Assembly: GCA_023334545.1 (NCBI GenBank)
Contig: JAADVB010000007.1
Location: 100,265-164,264 of the forward strand
DNA length: 64,000 bases
Source: Salisapilia sapeloensis
Taxonomy: Eukaryota > Oomycota > Peronosporomycetes > Peronosporales > Salisapiliaceae
Direction: 5' to 3'
In this document: piece after piece, positions 32,098 through 43,498 of the stretch
Layout: each line of letters starts with the position of its first letter
Position numbering within the stretch: the stretch's first letter is position 1
Made by a program: the position numbers and the translations under genes
The notes under the pieces: model-generated
The model's database searches: none
What the model was told of the DNA's origin: nothing
What the model saw: only the letters and a program-made list of their open reading frames with translations

Positions 32098-33520
32098 CTA
32101 GTGTCTCCCGTTCTGGTTTTCTATTACAAGAGCTTTAGTTGATACATGTAGATAAATATGCATAAAGGGCAGTATGTACGATATTTGAAGTGCTTTTTCA
32201 ACTGAATCGCCTTCGGTTCCCATTGCACTTGTCGCCCAGGACGTCAAGCTACGTACGAGAGCAAACTCTTCTGGCTTAAAGCCACAAGAGAGAAAGTATG
32301 ACGGATTGATATAGTCTTCCCACTGACAAGCATGGTGGCAGCACAGAGCAATTGCGAGGCCACCTAGCTTGTCACCGTTCTTTGGTAGTGTCTTCAAGCA
32401 GCGTAACGACAGGTCTGTCGCGACGCCACACAAGTGTTTCGACATACAGACGATTCTTTTGTCTGCATTCGACTGAAGTTCATCTAAACCACTTAAATCT
32501 AGGTGTCGAATGTCAATTTTAGCTCGTGTCAAGTCGTTCACTTCGGACGTAATGAAGTGATCTGCTTTGTTTTTTGTCGGTGAACGATCGACTAGGACAA
32601 AGTGACTACTGGAAACATGCTGAGCAAGAGCGTATGAAAGCATGCCTCGACCTGCACCTAGTTCAATGTACAAAGCGCCATCTTGTATCAGCTTAGACTT
32701 GTCCATGTGACCGATGATGGACGCTTGCTGTTCTATATGACGAATGGCACTTTTCTTAGCACCTACGTCATGTTTCTCCTGCAGAAGCTTATCGCAACTT
32801 GGATGACTTAGTTTTTCCACATCGTCTAATGACTGCCCAATGCACTTGGTATAGGCAGTCTGAATACGCTGACGTAGGTCTGAGAAATCGATCCGAAGAA
32901 GACGGTCTAAAAGATTCTGCTCTTGCTGCTCACTGGGTTTCGAATGCTCTTCCGATGATGTCTTCTGTACCTCGGCACTCTGTAGTTTCTCTGTCGATGC
33001 AGGTCTCTGTGTATCGGTGGGTAGATGATAGGTAGAGTCGCCAGAGTTGATGTTGGGAGAGTAGTACGGCAGCGTCGTGGCGATCTGGTGCTCTCGAACC
33101 TTATTGCAGATTTTTGAATGCCGGTCGACGTCATACGCGTACACCGTGTGCGTCGGATCGATCGGACACGGTACTCGTTTTCGACGATCTGGTGCAAATT
33201 GCTTGGACTTTTGACTCGCTATATTATCATCATCTTGTGGAAGATGATTGCCACAATACATGGACCCATGTATACTATTTCATACCACTTTAGGAATCAT
33301 CGACATGCTGATCACAATCGACATCATAAAAGTACCGCTGCATATTGCAAAAGCGTTGTTTCTTTGGAATCCTGAACATGCATCGGTGCCATTCACCTGT
33401 CTGACTAGCAGTCGTTTTCTCTGCTTTGCGTTTCTTGCGAATTTGAGCTCGCTCGGCGTCCGTCAGGTCCGGACGATCCCGCTGCGACTTCATTGTCAAA
33501 AAGTGTGTTTCGTGGTGCAT
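32098..33520 (-). CDS. TRM13: tRNA 2'-O-methyltransferase TRM13 (CCDC76)
   Basis: Methylates the ribose at position 4 in the acceptor stem of certain tRNAs. Two exons on the minus strand: 33336-33520 and 32098-33274 (61-nt intron), giving 453 aa. N-terminal zinc-binding elements: WHRCMFRIPKKQRFCNMQR across the junction to YCGNHL, then the CHHC finger RVPCPIDPTHTVYAYDVDRH. The methyltransferase half has the SAM-binding YIELGAGRGMLSY, and the family signatures CMSKHLCGVATDLSLRCL and IALCCHHACQWEDY. All are hallmarks of TRM13. Divergent from the IMPACT gene, 76 bp between starts. Confidence 0.93.
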
Positions 33521-33596
33521 GATGGACGACTGTGATTGGCAGAATAATATTTTGTAGGACTATGATTGGAAAAAAATAATGACAACAAAGCACGCA

Positions 33597-34771
33597 ATGA
33601 ACAATTTAAACGCAATGGAAGGCTCGATGGAAGCACTTAACCGGGAACAGCAAGTACGTTATTGAGTTTGACCACTCGATATACCACATATATACATCCG
33701 AAGACCTAAGGATGACAGCTGCATGTTTATTTGGTTGAAAAGCAATACTAATTGGTTGCTATTGATGCTAGAGTGACGAGATCGAGGTGCTTCAGGTACA
33801 TGCTACATGTCATTTGCGCTATTGGGCACTACTCACGACTTTAAATCAATCTTGTGAATAAATAGTCCATCTACGAAGGTGATGTGGAATTGAGATCGAA
33901 TTATGACGATCCAGACGGCCCTCGGTCCTTCACTGTCCGTATCCCTGGACCACATGCAATTGTGCTCTTGATCCACTTACCAGTGGGCTATCCATCGGAA
34001 GAGCCTCCAGTAGCTGAAATTTACGAATCTTTTGGTCTGACGAATGCCCAACGAGATCAAATTCTCGACGACCTTGTACAACTCTTTACCTCACACAATG
34101 TATATATAAACATTCTTACGTTTATTTATCAGACACACATATTCCAACGATCAAATGGCCAAGTCTGTTTGTATGAATGGATTGAGGATGTACGCGAAGC
34201 ATATTCGGAGGAAAATGCAAATGTCGTCACGAAAGAAGATACTTCGACGTCTGAGGTGCCCGAAGTGGACGTCCCGTCTGTTGATTTCGATTCAGACCCT
34301 CATACGCTCCGACCACGAGTCCGAACAGCCGCGTTTGTTCGGGATGCTGAACGTGAATCCAAACTGTCTCCCCTCATATTTCACGGACAGCCACTTACGG
34401 ATCGAAAGTCTACTTTCCAAGCACATACATGTCCTGTTCATAGTCCAGCGGACGTACGATCTTTCTTGGCGTTGCTACTAGACGATCGGAAGGTAGAGAG
34501 GGCGATTCATAACATGCTTGCCTATCGGATCATTGGCGAATACGTTGTAAAAGACAATGATGAAGATGGGGAAGACGGAGCAGGTAGCAAGTTGTCCCAT
34601 TTGCTAGAGCTCACAGGCGCAGAAAATGTGGCGGTTGTCGTTACGCGATGGTTTGGAGGCATTAAGCTCGGCCCCGATAGATTCAAACACATTAACACAG
34701 TGGCTCGACAAGCACTCGATGAAGCTGGATTACTGCAAGTTGAAACTAGCTCTAAAAAGAATAAAAAGTAG
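33597..34771 (+). CDS. IMPACT/YIH1-like GCN2 regulator (RWD + UPF0029)
   Basis: Exons 33597-33653, 33772-33795 (24 nt) and 33866-34771, with introns of 118 and 70 nt; a further in-frame intron at 34100-34132 is likely. About 311-322 aa. The RWD domain starts across the first junctions (SDEIEVLQSIYEGDVELRS) and includes the RWD landmark HLPVGYPSEEPP. The C-terminal UPF0029/YigZ fold carries DRKSTFQAHTCPV, VERAIHNMLAYRI and VVVTRWFGGIKLGPDRF. IMPACT and yeast Yih1 bind GCN1 and dampen GCN2 activation under amino-acid starvation; that role is inferred by homology. Confidence 0.9.
34100..34132 (+). other. Candidate ultra-short intron (33 nt)
   Basis: Starts GTATATATAA and ends TTTATTTATCAG, length divisible by three, inside the IMPACT homologue. 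Retention would insert VYINILTFIYQ, a hydrophobic peptide with no counterpart in the family, between the RWD helix LFTSHN and THIFQRSNGQVCLYEW. Confidence 0.55.
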
Positions 34772-36333
34772 TGCTTCTAGCTTTTATGATACACCAGATG
34801 CAGTTTATAGTGGATAGATCATGTCGAGTGTAGAGACTGTCGATATCTATAATAGTGCCTCCATGTATAGGCGTAGTGTTTGAAGAGCATCTAACGTTGG
34901 AGGTCAAGTTTCCAAAAAACATGCTTAAATGGAGATTCTACTTATGCTTAGTTTGATAGCAAACTCATCTTACGCTAAGTGTTCTCTAGACAGAAGAAAG
35001 GGCCTTTAAATAGCAATTTTAACATAGAATACAAGAGTATGTAGCTTAGTCTACTCAACTCGTGGCTTAGAACGAACGCACAATTGACGCTCAAACCAGC
35101 TTAGATTTGGAGTGGTCGCCTGCTTGAGAGAAAACATCAAATTTTGTAACTTCGATCCTGTTTGGTTCATAGTCCGATAGACTCTATGACCGCGTATAAC
35201 CCCAAAACTTCAACCATTAAATTCTATTCCGTTTATTTGCAATACTGCAAAAGCCCAACTCAATGCTCCGACCCCTCCGTCTGATCGAGAAGTATGTTAA
35301 AACATTAAACATCCTTATCAGCTATTCTCGTTCACTTTGCTCGCACAATATACTCTAGATAAGCAGAAAATTAATAGAATATTGCTTTGATCCAAAACAT
35401 TATCGATGATACAGAAGCGACGGCCTAACGGAGGAAACACCAAGGTATTTGATTCTGCATGGCGGCAGATACACATGTCATGTACTTGATTTCTGCGGTC
35501 ACTTTTGTAAGATGTTTAGTCCATTTCGCATAGCCATCGCAGGGTTTTTGATGAAGGTATCTAGGGGAACTTGATTGTTCGCTATAGGCATTCGAACTTA
35601 CTTGATCAGCGGCTCTGGCATATGATCAGCAAAACAGTCATCCTAGAGACATTATACTACTGAGAGTGTCAGACGTAATATACCGTCATAGGAAAGCTCT
35701 CACTTGGCTTTTTGTGACTTTGAAAGCACCCCTACATTTCCAATTTCAACGCACGCTATTGCCAAAAATTTCTTGGTCGCTGTACCCTTCATTCTGCTGG
35801 TTAGCATGTCGGCGGCAAATACTTCCGTTAGTGCAGAAATTAATGTTTCCAGCGCCGTCGATACAGTGCATAGCCCTAGCAGCATGTATGAAACTTAAAT
35901 TCGACCATATCAAACGAAAGTCACGTCTTTATGGAGATAAGGTGGCTTCGATCCGGCTATTCTCGTTCAATTTGCTAGAGTAGGCTAGTCTAGATATTAA
36001 GCTACCAAAGACCTTGGCTATATTTCCAAAAAATTAAAGCCGCTTGAAGTTGCCAACTCGATGGGACGACAAATCGTGCCCGGTCGCATGAAATGGGGAT
36101 TGTATGGTCCAGCGCATTTGCCAGAACGAGATCCTTGCTCCAACTGGTACTGAAACGTCAATCCATTAAGGCGTGCATGTGGCGCCTATTTGTAAACGCT
36201 TTTGTCATCTCATCAAGTTTTGTGGATCTGCCGCCAAATGCTGTCTATTTTCATGCCTGTCGTTAAACATATAGCTGACAGACGAAAATAATACGACCCC
36301 AGCTCAAGCGTACGAGACGGTGGACGAAAACTC
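34772..36333. other. Gene-poor 1.56-kb stretch
   Basis: The longest non-coding stretch in the window. Short ORFs at 35666-35983 (plus) and 35700-35885 (minus) overlap and have no recognisable domain. Two 21-nt segments match at 20 positions (35321-35341 and 35956-35976), with looser similarity beyond. I found no terminal repeats, transposase or RNA gene. Confidence 0.45.
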
Positions 36334-37584
36334 ATGAACATCCCACGTGCACTACGCAAGCTGCATGCTCCTCTCGCCGGCCGTCGCGCCATCAGTTCCT
36401 CTCGTACCACCCAATGGGACGAGGTGCGCTGGCAACAGTATGCCAAAGAGAGTCCCAATCCATTTGTGCATGAGCCACAGACGGTCTCGATCATTGGTGC
36501 CCCCATGACCTGTGCGTCCATTCTTGCGTTATTCAATGAAGTGGTTGCATTGATTGACCTGATGATCGACTAGATGGCCAGCCACTACTTGGCACGGATC
36601 ATGGACCTGATCTCCTTCGTGAAGCAGGTAGGAAATCAAAATAGCCTTCACTTCATTCCATTATGATTCATTGCTGCCCGACTAGGACTCCGCAAATCCC
36701 TCGTCTCGCTCGGTTGGTCTGTTGAAGAGACTGGAAACTTGGAATTCGTTCCTCCGTCGTCGTCCGATCCGGTCCTTGATCCCAAGATCGGTCAAGCAAA
36801 GCAAAGCTATGCCGGTACTCTCGATCTATAAAGCTACCTACATCCACATCTCACTAACGCTCATGGAACAGTGGGCAATGGCTTGAAGAAACTTCGTGAC
36901 TTGTACCAGGTTAAAGCAGCGGAAGGAAAGTTTTGTCTTGTGATTGGTGGCGACCACACCATTGGTGGTGGTTCCCTCGCTGGTCTTCTCAACGTCCACC
37001 CAGACGCTGGTGTCATTTGGGTTGACGCTCATGCCGACATCAATACGCCGCAATTGTCCGAATCTGGAAACATGCACGGCATGCCCATCTCGTTCGTCAT
37101 GCAGGGCTTGAGCGACACGGCCAACATCCCGGGCTTAGAATGGTTCCAGAGTAACACCAAGATGAAGCCGGAGCAGCTTGTGTACGTCGGTCTACGTGAC
37201 GTTGATCCGGCTGAGCGTAGGATTATTCACGAGCTCGGCATCAAAGCGTTTACGATGCAAGAGATCGATCGCTTTGGCATTGGTAAAGTGATGGAAATGG
37301 CGTTAGATCACCTTTGTGCCAAGGTACAGAGGCCGTTGCACATGAGCTACGACATTGACGCCGTGGATCCGATGGTCGCACCGTCCACTGGCACGACTGT
37401 GCGTGGCGGATTGTCGTGGAGAGAGGCACACTATGTGGCGGAAGCAGTCGCGGAGACCAGTTTGTTGTGTGGATTGGACATGGTAGAGGTGAACCCGTCG
37501 CTGGCTCCTGGCAAAGGAGCGCAGGTGACGGTCGATATGGCTTTACTCCTCATCGCGTCTGCACTAGGCAATCGTATTCTTTAG
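36334..37584 (+). CDS. Arginase, probably mitochondrial
   Basis: Hydrolyses arginine to ornithine and urea. Four exons: 36334-36511, 36574-36627, 36686-36814, 36872-37584 (introns of 57-62 nt), giving 357 aa. The first 35 residues (MNIPRALRKLHAPLAGRRAI) are Arg-rich with few acids, a typical mitochondrial presequence. The Mn-binding motifs are complete: GGDHTIGGGS, WVDAHADINTP and MSYDIDAVDP, with MHGMP and GLSWREAHYVAE also present. VEVNPSLAPG near the end matches the arginase rather than the agmatinase pattern. Convergent with the FAM221-like gene, 40 bp apart. Confidence 0.94.
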
Positions 37585-37624
37585 TAATTCACAAGAAAGC
37601 TGCCTTTGAATTCATCGTTTCGTG

Positions 37625-38476
37625 TTACAAAGTCATTGGGTTCGTTGCTAGGTCCGTGCGTTGGACGTTGTTTAGATCCGTCAGCTCAAACTGTTGTTGG
37701 AGTAGCTCGAGCGGATTGAACGTCTTCGTGACAGTCCGTTGGGAATGATTCGACCAAGCGTGATCGCAATTGCAGACCCATGGGCTATCGAAGCCATCGC
37801 ATTGACAGGACTGTTTTTGGCACTTGTGAGGTTTCTTGGATGGATCGTGGTCGGTATGTCGGTGCTTACAACGGCAGCGTAAGATCCAAGCGCCTTCTGC
37901 GACAATGTAGCAGAAGGACTTGCATGCACACTTGGAAGAGGTACAGGCAAACGGACGGAATGTCGTCGCTTTCTTTACGCGACGGTCATTTGGATCAGAC
38001 GGATGCTCCTTGTAGCGATGTCCGCACAAGCAACGACTTTCTTCGCGAATGGGGATACATTCGCGATTGCATAAGTTGCAAGTCCACTTGATCATGGTTT
38101 TCGATACCAATTTATTATTTTTCATTTGCTTTGGCAGATCAAGTGCTGCATTAGCATTAGTAGCTTTGCTTGGCCGAAGTTCATCCACTGTTGCTCCTTG
38201 GTTAGAAGGCTCGGGGCTGTTCGAAGCTTTCTTTTCTTTTGTCTCGAGGGTGTTCGAAGGATCCAAAGACATTTTATCTTCATCTTCTTGTATCTCAAGC
38301 GTTACTCCTTCCGGAGGGCTTGATACAGAGATCGTATTCATTTTCTTCTTCTTTTCTTTTTGTCTGTGCTGTAGCTTGTGCTTTAGCAAACGCAGAGAGC
38401 TTAAGTCTGATTTCTCTTCCATCGAGAAGTCTTTTACTAGCGTCTGCTCTGTATTAGTATTGGCAGTTTCAAGCAT
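37625..38476 (-). CDS. FAM221-like Cys/His-rich protein
   Basis: Single exon, about 283 aa from the ATG at 38476 (or 265 aa from one at 38422). The first 130 residues are polar and disordered. The C-terminal part is Cys/His-rich with a pattern of CxCGHRYKEH, CTSSKCACKSFCYIVAEGAW, LRCRCKHRHTDHDPSKKPHK and CNCDHAWSNH, which matches the FAM221 family, probably binding several zinc ions. Function of the family is unknown; family members are often found in ciliated organisms. Its start codon lies only 25 bp (or 79 bp) from that of the divergent GCC2/GCC3 gene. Confidence 0.75.
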   Translation of the reverse strand: MLETANTNTEQTLVKDFSMEEKSDLSSLRLLKHKLQHRQKEKKKKMNTISVSSPPEGVTLEIQEDEDKMSLDPSNTLETKEKKASNSPEPSNQGATVDELRPSKATNANAALDLPKQMKNNKLVSKTMIKWTCNLCNRECIPIREESRCLCGHRYKEHPSDPNDRRVKKATTFRPFACTSSKCACKSFCYIVAEGAWILRCRCKHRHTDHDPSKKPHKCQKQSCQCDGFDSPWVCNCDHAWSNHSQRTVTKTFNPLELLQQQFELTDLNNVQRTDLATNPMTL

Positions 38477-38501
38477 AGTACAGGTGACCAACCTGTAGCC
38501 A

Positions 38502-40331
38502 ATGGTGAACCTATTTCAGTCAAGGCTCCTTGCTTCCATTCTTCTCTACATCCTACATTGTATTGACGGTAACTTGGCAGATACATCCCTCCCCTTCTGC
38601 CCACCAGGCAGTTATCATGATGGAAATACTTGTTTGGACTGCCCTGGTGGCTCCTTTGGTATACGTTCGGGACTATTTGAAATGGAATGTACTGGCAAGT
38701 GCTCCGGTGGATACTATTGTCCGCCAGGATCAAACTTACCGACTCAAGTATCATGTGGTGGCCCAGAATGGTATTGTCCACCTGGAAGCAGTGCAAGATT
38801 TGCGGTCGAACGTGGATACTACACACTTGCCCTAACATTTACGGAATACATAGATTCAACAACGCTGCCAACGAGCAACTTTGACGCACAGTATCGATGT
38901 GAGCCAGGTTTCTACTGCTTGAAAGGCATTCGAAGGCCGTGTCCAGCTGGTGTATACGGGGCGCGACCAAGGCTTTCATCTCCACAATGCACTCGTCCAT
39001 GTCCATTTGGTATGTACTGTCCTGAGAACACGTACGATCCACTTGAATGTCCAGCGGGAACGTATGGAAACGAGTCTGGACTGAAAACGCCACAGTGCAG
39101 CGGACTCTGCCCCACCGGCCACTACTGGTAGTTTACTATTCATATTATGCAGTACTTGATGTGTTTGAGTCATTGCTGTTTAGCGAAAGCCGAACAATTA
39201 CACCGGAAAAGTGCCCAGCAGGCTCTTTCGGTGGTGAAAGGGGTCTCATAAGTAGAAAATGTTCCAAAGCGTGCTCAATCACAGATCCACACAACCCACA
39301 TTGTACTTCATCCTTATGCCCTAGTGGATACTATTGTCCACTTGGAACTACACAGCCGAAAAAGTGTGGCGGCAGACACGTATTCTGCCCTGAGGGATCG
39401 GGAGCACCGACAATAGCTAGTCCAGGTTACTATACAATCTCAAATTGGTCCGCCTTAGGCGACATTACGTTAGCTACAAGCAGGAAGCAATTGGAAGATG
39501 CTTATATCAAGGGTAACAAACTTGCAGAAGAATACACTACGAGCAGATCCCAAGTACGCGAGTGCGAGCCTGGGCACTATTGTTTGGAAGGTGTCAAGCA
39601 GCTATGCCCCTCAGGTGTCTATGGCATTTCAAGTGGTCTAAGCACTCCTGCATGCACTGCACCATGTCCTGCAGGTTACTTTTGGTAAGCTCACTTCATT
39701 CTAAAGCATATCGACGACTAAGAATTGTATACTGGTGAATACTAGTCCCGCTGGAACAATTGACTACCATAGCCTTCCATGCACAAAGCCCAATATCTTT
39801 TGCAATGAAGGTTTTGGAGCACCTCAGCTTGTCGATGTAGGATACTACTCTTTGCTGGATACTGTTTCGAACATTGTACGAGTCGATCAAGAGATCTGTC
39901 CATTAGGAAGCTATTGCATCGACGGTATAAAATACCTATGTCCAGAAGGCACCTATGGGGACACCTTCGGTCTTTCAAGTAATGCTTGCTCTGGTCATTG
40001 CGAATCAGGATATATCTGTCCGATGGGGTCAGTAAGTCGGACGCAATCAGCTTGCCCAGCCGGAAGCTTTTCTTCCAGTGGCGTTTACTGCTCTCTGTGC
40101 TTTGCTGGATATTGGTGTGAAATCGCATCTCCGAATCCGATTCAGCATGAATGCGGAGACCAGGCCGTGTTTTGCCCAGAAGGATCGACAAATCCAATGC
40201 CAGTCGACGATGGATACTACGGCGTCGGACCAAGACAGGTAACGTACACGAAGCAAGAGCTCTGCCAAGTTCGGAATGTGCAGCACTTACCCCAATGTCC
40301 AACGCACACGGTTGGTATTGGTGGCATATAA
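38502..40331 (+). CDS. Secreted GCC2/GCC3 (ephrin-receptor-like) Cys-rich protein
   Basis: Exons 38502-39127, 39184-39684 and 39746-40331 (introns of 56 and 61 nt), giving 570 aa. Signal peptide MVNLFQSRLLASILLYILHC. The mature part consists of repeated units such as CPAGSFG...GL...C...CPxGYYCPxGT and FCPEGS...GYY, typical of GCC2/GCC3 domains of large oomycete and algal surface proteins. Both introns interrupt the same place (Y-[WF/C]-C between units), so the exons correspond to repeats. The reading frame ends within a unit (after QELCQ), with no membrane anchor, unlike full-length relatives, which continue for many more repeats. It may be truncated or a shorter secreted form. Confidence 0.75.
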
Positions 40332-40561
40332 CACTCTATCAGCACTTCATACTAGTTCGCGAGTCATACGAAACACTCTTAATAACGTGGTAACTTTATC
40401 CTCTTCCTTTCTTCAGCACACGAATATGACATTGTGGTATGCGTTTTACAAACATTACCGCATCTACATGTACTTGTAAACTATCTATTCGACCTGTCCT
40501 CAACTTACACAAAAGTACGCGGCTTAAGTCATATAGAAGCAAAAGTTCATTCTCGCTTTTC

Positions 40562-42154
40562 TTAAAAGCTTTTAAACGTCGGTTCCGTTGGAGTCACACG
40601 CCACGTCGTGTACTATAAACTCGTTAATACAATTGAATACATCCTTATAGCAATGCAACATACCTGCTTGAGTTCTTGGATAAAAGCATCTGATGGAGGC
40701 TCTGTAGAGTTCGGGATACTCGCAAGATCAACGTCTGCGATTTCTCCAATATAGAACTGCTTCAGATATCTAAAACTCTGTCGACTCGCGTGGTAAATTT
40801 CAAACATGACAGTACAGTCGACGTTCACAGCTTCTGTCGAGATGATGACGGACCCACCAGGATGCTCCGGAATCCATCGCGTGACATCAAACACCATGCC
40901 CTGCATCACTAGAATCACCTCGCCGTTCTCGTTTCGCCTCAAGACTTCTTCGTACCGAATCGGATCCTTCCGTACTCGCGTCTCAAACTCTCCTAGTCGT
41001 TTCCGACAGACTTCTTCCAACCCGATACAGCCCAGCGTCGTCGCAGCATTTAAAAGCTGTTCCGTATATGCCGGGTCGAACTGATAGTCACCTGTTTCCT
41101 GCTGACTCGTCTGTCGTGCTTCATGCTCCAAGTAGAGGAGCACTCGGTCGAACGTGAGCGTGTCGACGTCCACTTCGATCACACTAGATGCTTCTTTATG
41201 GACACCTGCACCAGACAGGACAGCAGAGGACAGCTTGATACACGGAAACAAGAGCTTTTTCTTCACTGGAAACTCTTCCTCGTCATTTGTGAGCACGGTC
41301 ACGATGTCGCTCCGATCGGAAGACAATAAGTAGTCGCCGTTGGTCAGTGATTCGATTTCGGCATCACTGGCGCCTCCGGACAGTTTGAGGCTTTCTAGGT
41401 TTCCATCCGTCGTCACGAGAACTTTGGTGTCGTCGTCGATAATACCACGGTAGGACTGCGGCATCGTAAAGTCCGTTTCGTGCTCGTCTTCAGCAGCGAC
41501 GGCGATGACACGGACGAAGAAGTGGTGGCCTGTGGCTGGATGCTTGAACGAGATGCGCTCATTCTCGGTCAAAATACGTTGCCAAGTGAACTTTTTGAAT
41601 GCAGTCGAGAAAGCATGTGCGTCCAAGTGGATTGGCTCGTGATTATCATCGTCACTAGCATCGGAATCAGAAACGTCCAGTGGCCGAATTTCAATCGCGA
41701 TGGCTTGGATGCTTGGTGATCTTGTAGAATAGATACTCCAGGATTCTGTAGCTCCATCACAAAGCTCCAGGTTGATCATCATGGGTGATGTCAGTGCGAT
41801 ACTACCACTCGGTACGATCGGATTAGATGCGATCGGAATAACAAACTGTGCATGAGAACGTGGATATACAAAAGCAACAGAATGATCTAGTGTCAAGGTA
41901 TTGACAGCTTCTTCTTCACTGGACGGAAAGTCATTCGGGTGCACTAATGCACAGTAGCGTGACGGAATACTCGAAATCACGTGCTCATTCTGATGGTCCA
42001 ATAGCTCTTCTAGTGAGATCATACGTAAGTTCAGATTCCATTCCGACGAAAATGCATTCGAAGCTGCATCTCGCTCCTGTTGCTGCTTCACAGCTGCCGC
42101 AAAGGCAGGTGCGCGCACCTCCCCGGCAGGATTATTGTTGGATGTCCACGGCAT
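40562..42154 (-). CDS. Skp1/BTB-like and cytochrome b5 domain fusion protein
   Basis: Two exons on the minus strand: 40664-42154 and 40562-40612 (51-nt intron), giving 513 aa. Residues 50-250 resemble a Ufd1-like substrate-binding fold (SIPSRYCALVHPNDFPSSEE, then VIPIASNPIVPSGSIALTSP). Residues 285-400 are Skp1/BTB-like (VTVLTNDEEEFPVKKKLLF, then EVDVDTLTFDRVLLYLEHEA and LLNAATTLGCIGLEEVCRKR). The rest is a cytochrome b5 domain with VFDVTRWIPEHPGGSVI and the second haem ligand His in YHASRQSFRYL. A link between ubiquitin-type binding and a haem domain is inferred from this architecture; the actual function is unknown. Confidence 0.8.
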
Positions 42155-42369
42155 GTCGGCGAATAGCTCAGGTACTCATGTCCAATATAACATAATACAA
42201 TAAAATGAATACGTCATCTTTAAAGTCACTTCATAGTCTTAAATGCACTTCAGACCAAAAGATCACAAAAGCGAAGAAACTCGTCTAGTAGATCGAGACA
42301 TAAGCTCTACCTATCGCCTCTTCTCGGCTATATTCGAACAGATACACGACAGAGAAGAACACATAGATC

Positions 42370-43456
42370 ATGGGGGATGACGCAGGAGCCGCAGCTTCTT
42401 CCACAGCACCGAAGAAAACGCCACAATTGCCAGAGGAAGTCGTGACGCATCCATTGGTTTTGTTGAGCATTGTCGACCACTATAACCGTGTTGCGCGAGA
42501 TACGAGCAAGCGAGCCGTTGGTGTGCTGCTCGGATCGACGTTCCAGGGAAAGTGCGATGTCACGAACGCTTTTGCCGTGCCGTTTGATGAAGATGCAAAG
42601 AACCCTGGTGTCTGGTATCTCGATCATGACTATCTCGAGAACATGTACGCCATGTTTAAGAAGATTAACGGTAAGACACGACCTGTAAGTTCTCTACATA
42701 TCATTCTAATATCCTTTCTAGCCAAGGAACGAATCGTTGGATTCTACAGCACAGGACCCAAGATCCGTCGCGCGGACCTCGACATTGACAGTCTCTTCCG
42801 TCAATACTGTCCTCACCCCGTTCTCGTCATCTGTGACGTCCGACCGGACCTTGACGGTCTGCCTACTACAGCCTACGGTACCATCGAAGAAGTGGAGGAA
42901 GTATGACGCAATCCAATCTTATGGTCGAATACGATGCTCATGCGTGTACTAGAGTGGCAAGGAGATCAACAGGACGTTCAAACACATCAAGTCAACCGTC
43001 GGCGCGTACGAGGCAGAGGAAGTTGGTGTGGAGCACTTGCTTCGAGACATCAACGATCCGTCCGTGAGCTCTTTAGCTGGCCAAGTGCAGCATAAATTGA
43101 CGGCACTAGCGGGTCTCAAGGAACGTCTGGAAGAGATGAAGGCGTATCTGGAGAAGGTGGTGGCTGGTACGCTCCCAGTGAACCACCAGATCATGTACAA
43201 CATGCAGACGATCTTCAATCTGCTGCCGAACTTGAACGTTGAGTCGCTCGTGCGCTCCATGTTCGTCAAGACGAACGACATGCACTTTGTCATCTACTTG
43301 TCGTCCTTGCTGCGTGCCACCATCGCGCTGCATGACCTTGTGAACAACAAGATCAAGTATCAGGAAGCAGAGGATGTACCGGAAGTGAAGAAGGAGGAGA
43401 AGAAGGAGGAGAAGAAGGAAGACAAGAAGGAGGACGCTAAAGAAACGAAAGAATAA
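42370..43456 (+). CDS. RPN8: 26S proteasome regulatory subunit RPN8 (PSMD7)
   Basis: MPN-domain subunit of the proteasome lid and partner of the deubiquitinase RPN11. Three exons: 42370-42670, 42722-42900, 42953-43456 (introns of 51 and 52 nt), giving 327 aa. Recognised by [79 protein letters not shown] and VICDVRPD. The JAMM metal motif is absent, as is normal for RPN8. The C-terminus ends in a Lys/Glu tail made of KKEEKKEE repeats, also typical. Convergent with a GH47 gene, 42 bp apart. Confidence 0.96.
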
Positions 43457-43498
43457 AGACGTTCATCGTTCACATACATCTCTTGTCTTGTTGCATCA

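Noticed and set aside
35666-35983. ORFs on both strands in the gene-poor stretch, considered as retroelement remnants
   Set aside because: No reverse transcriptase, integrase or protease motif and no terminal repeats.
42671-42721. Alternative donor GTAAGTTC giving a 37-nt intron in RPN8
   Set aside because: Only the upstream donor (51-nt intron) joins KKIN to AKERIVGF in frame.
43360-43456. Repetitive GAGAAGAAGGAG tract
   Set aside because: It encodes the normal Lys/Glu tail of RPN8 and is not an independent repeat element.
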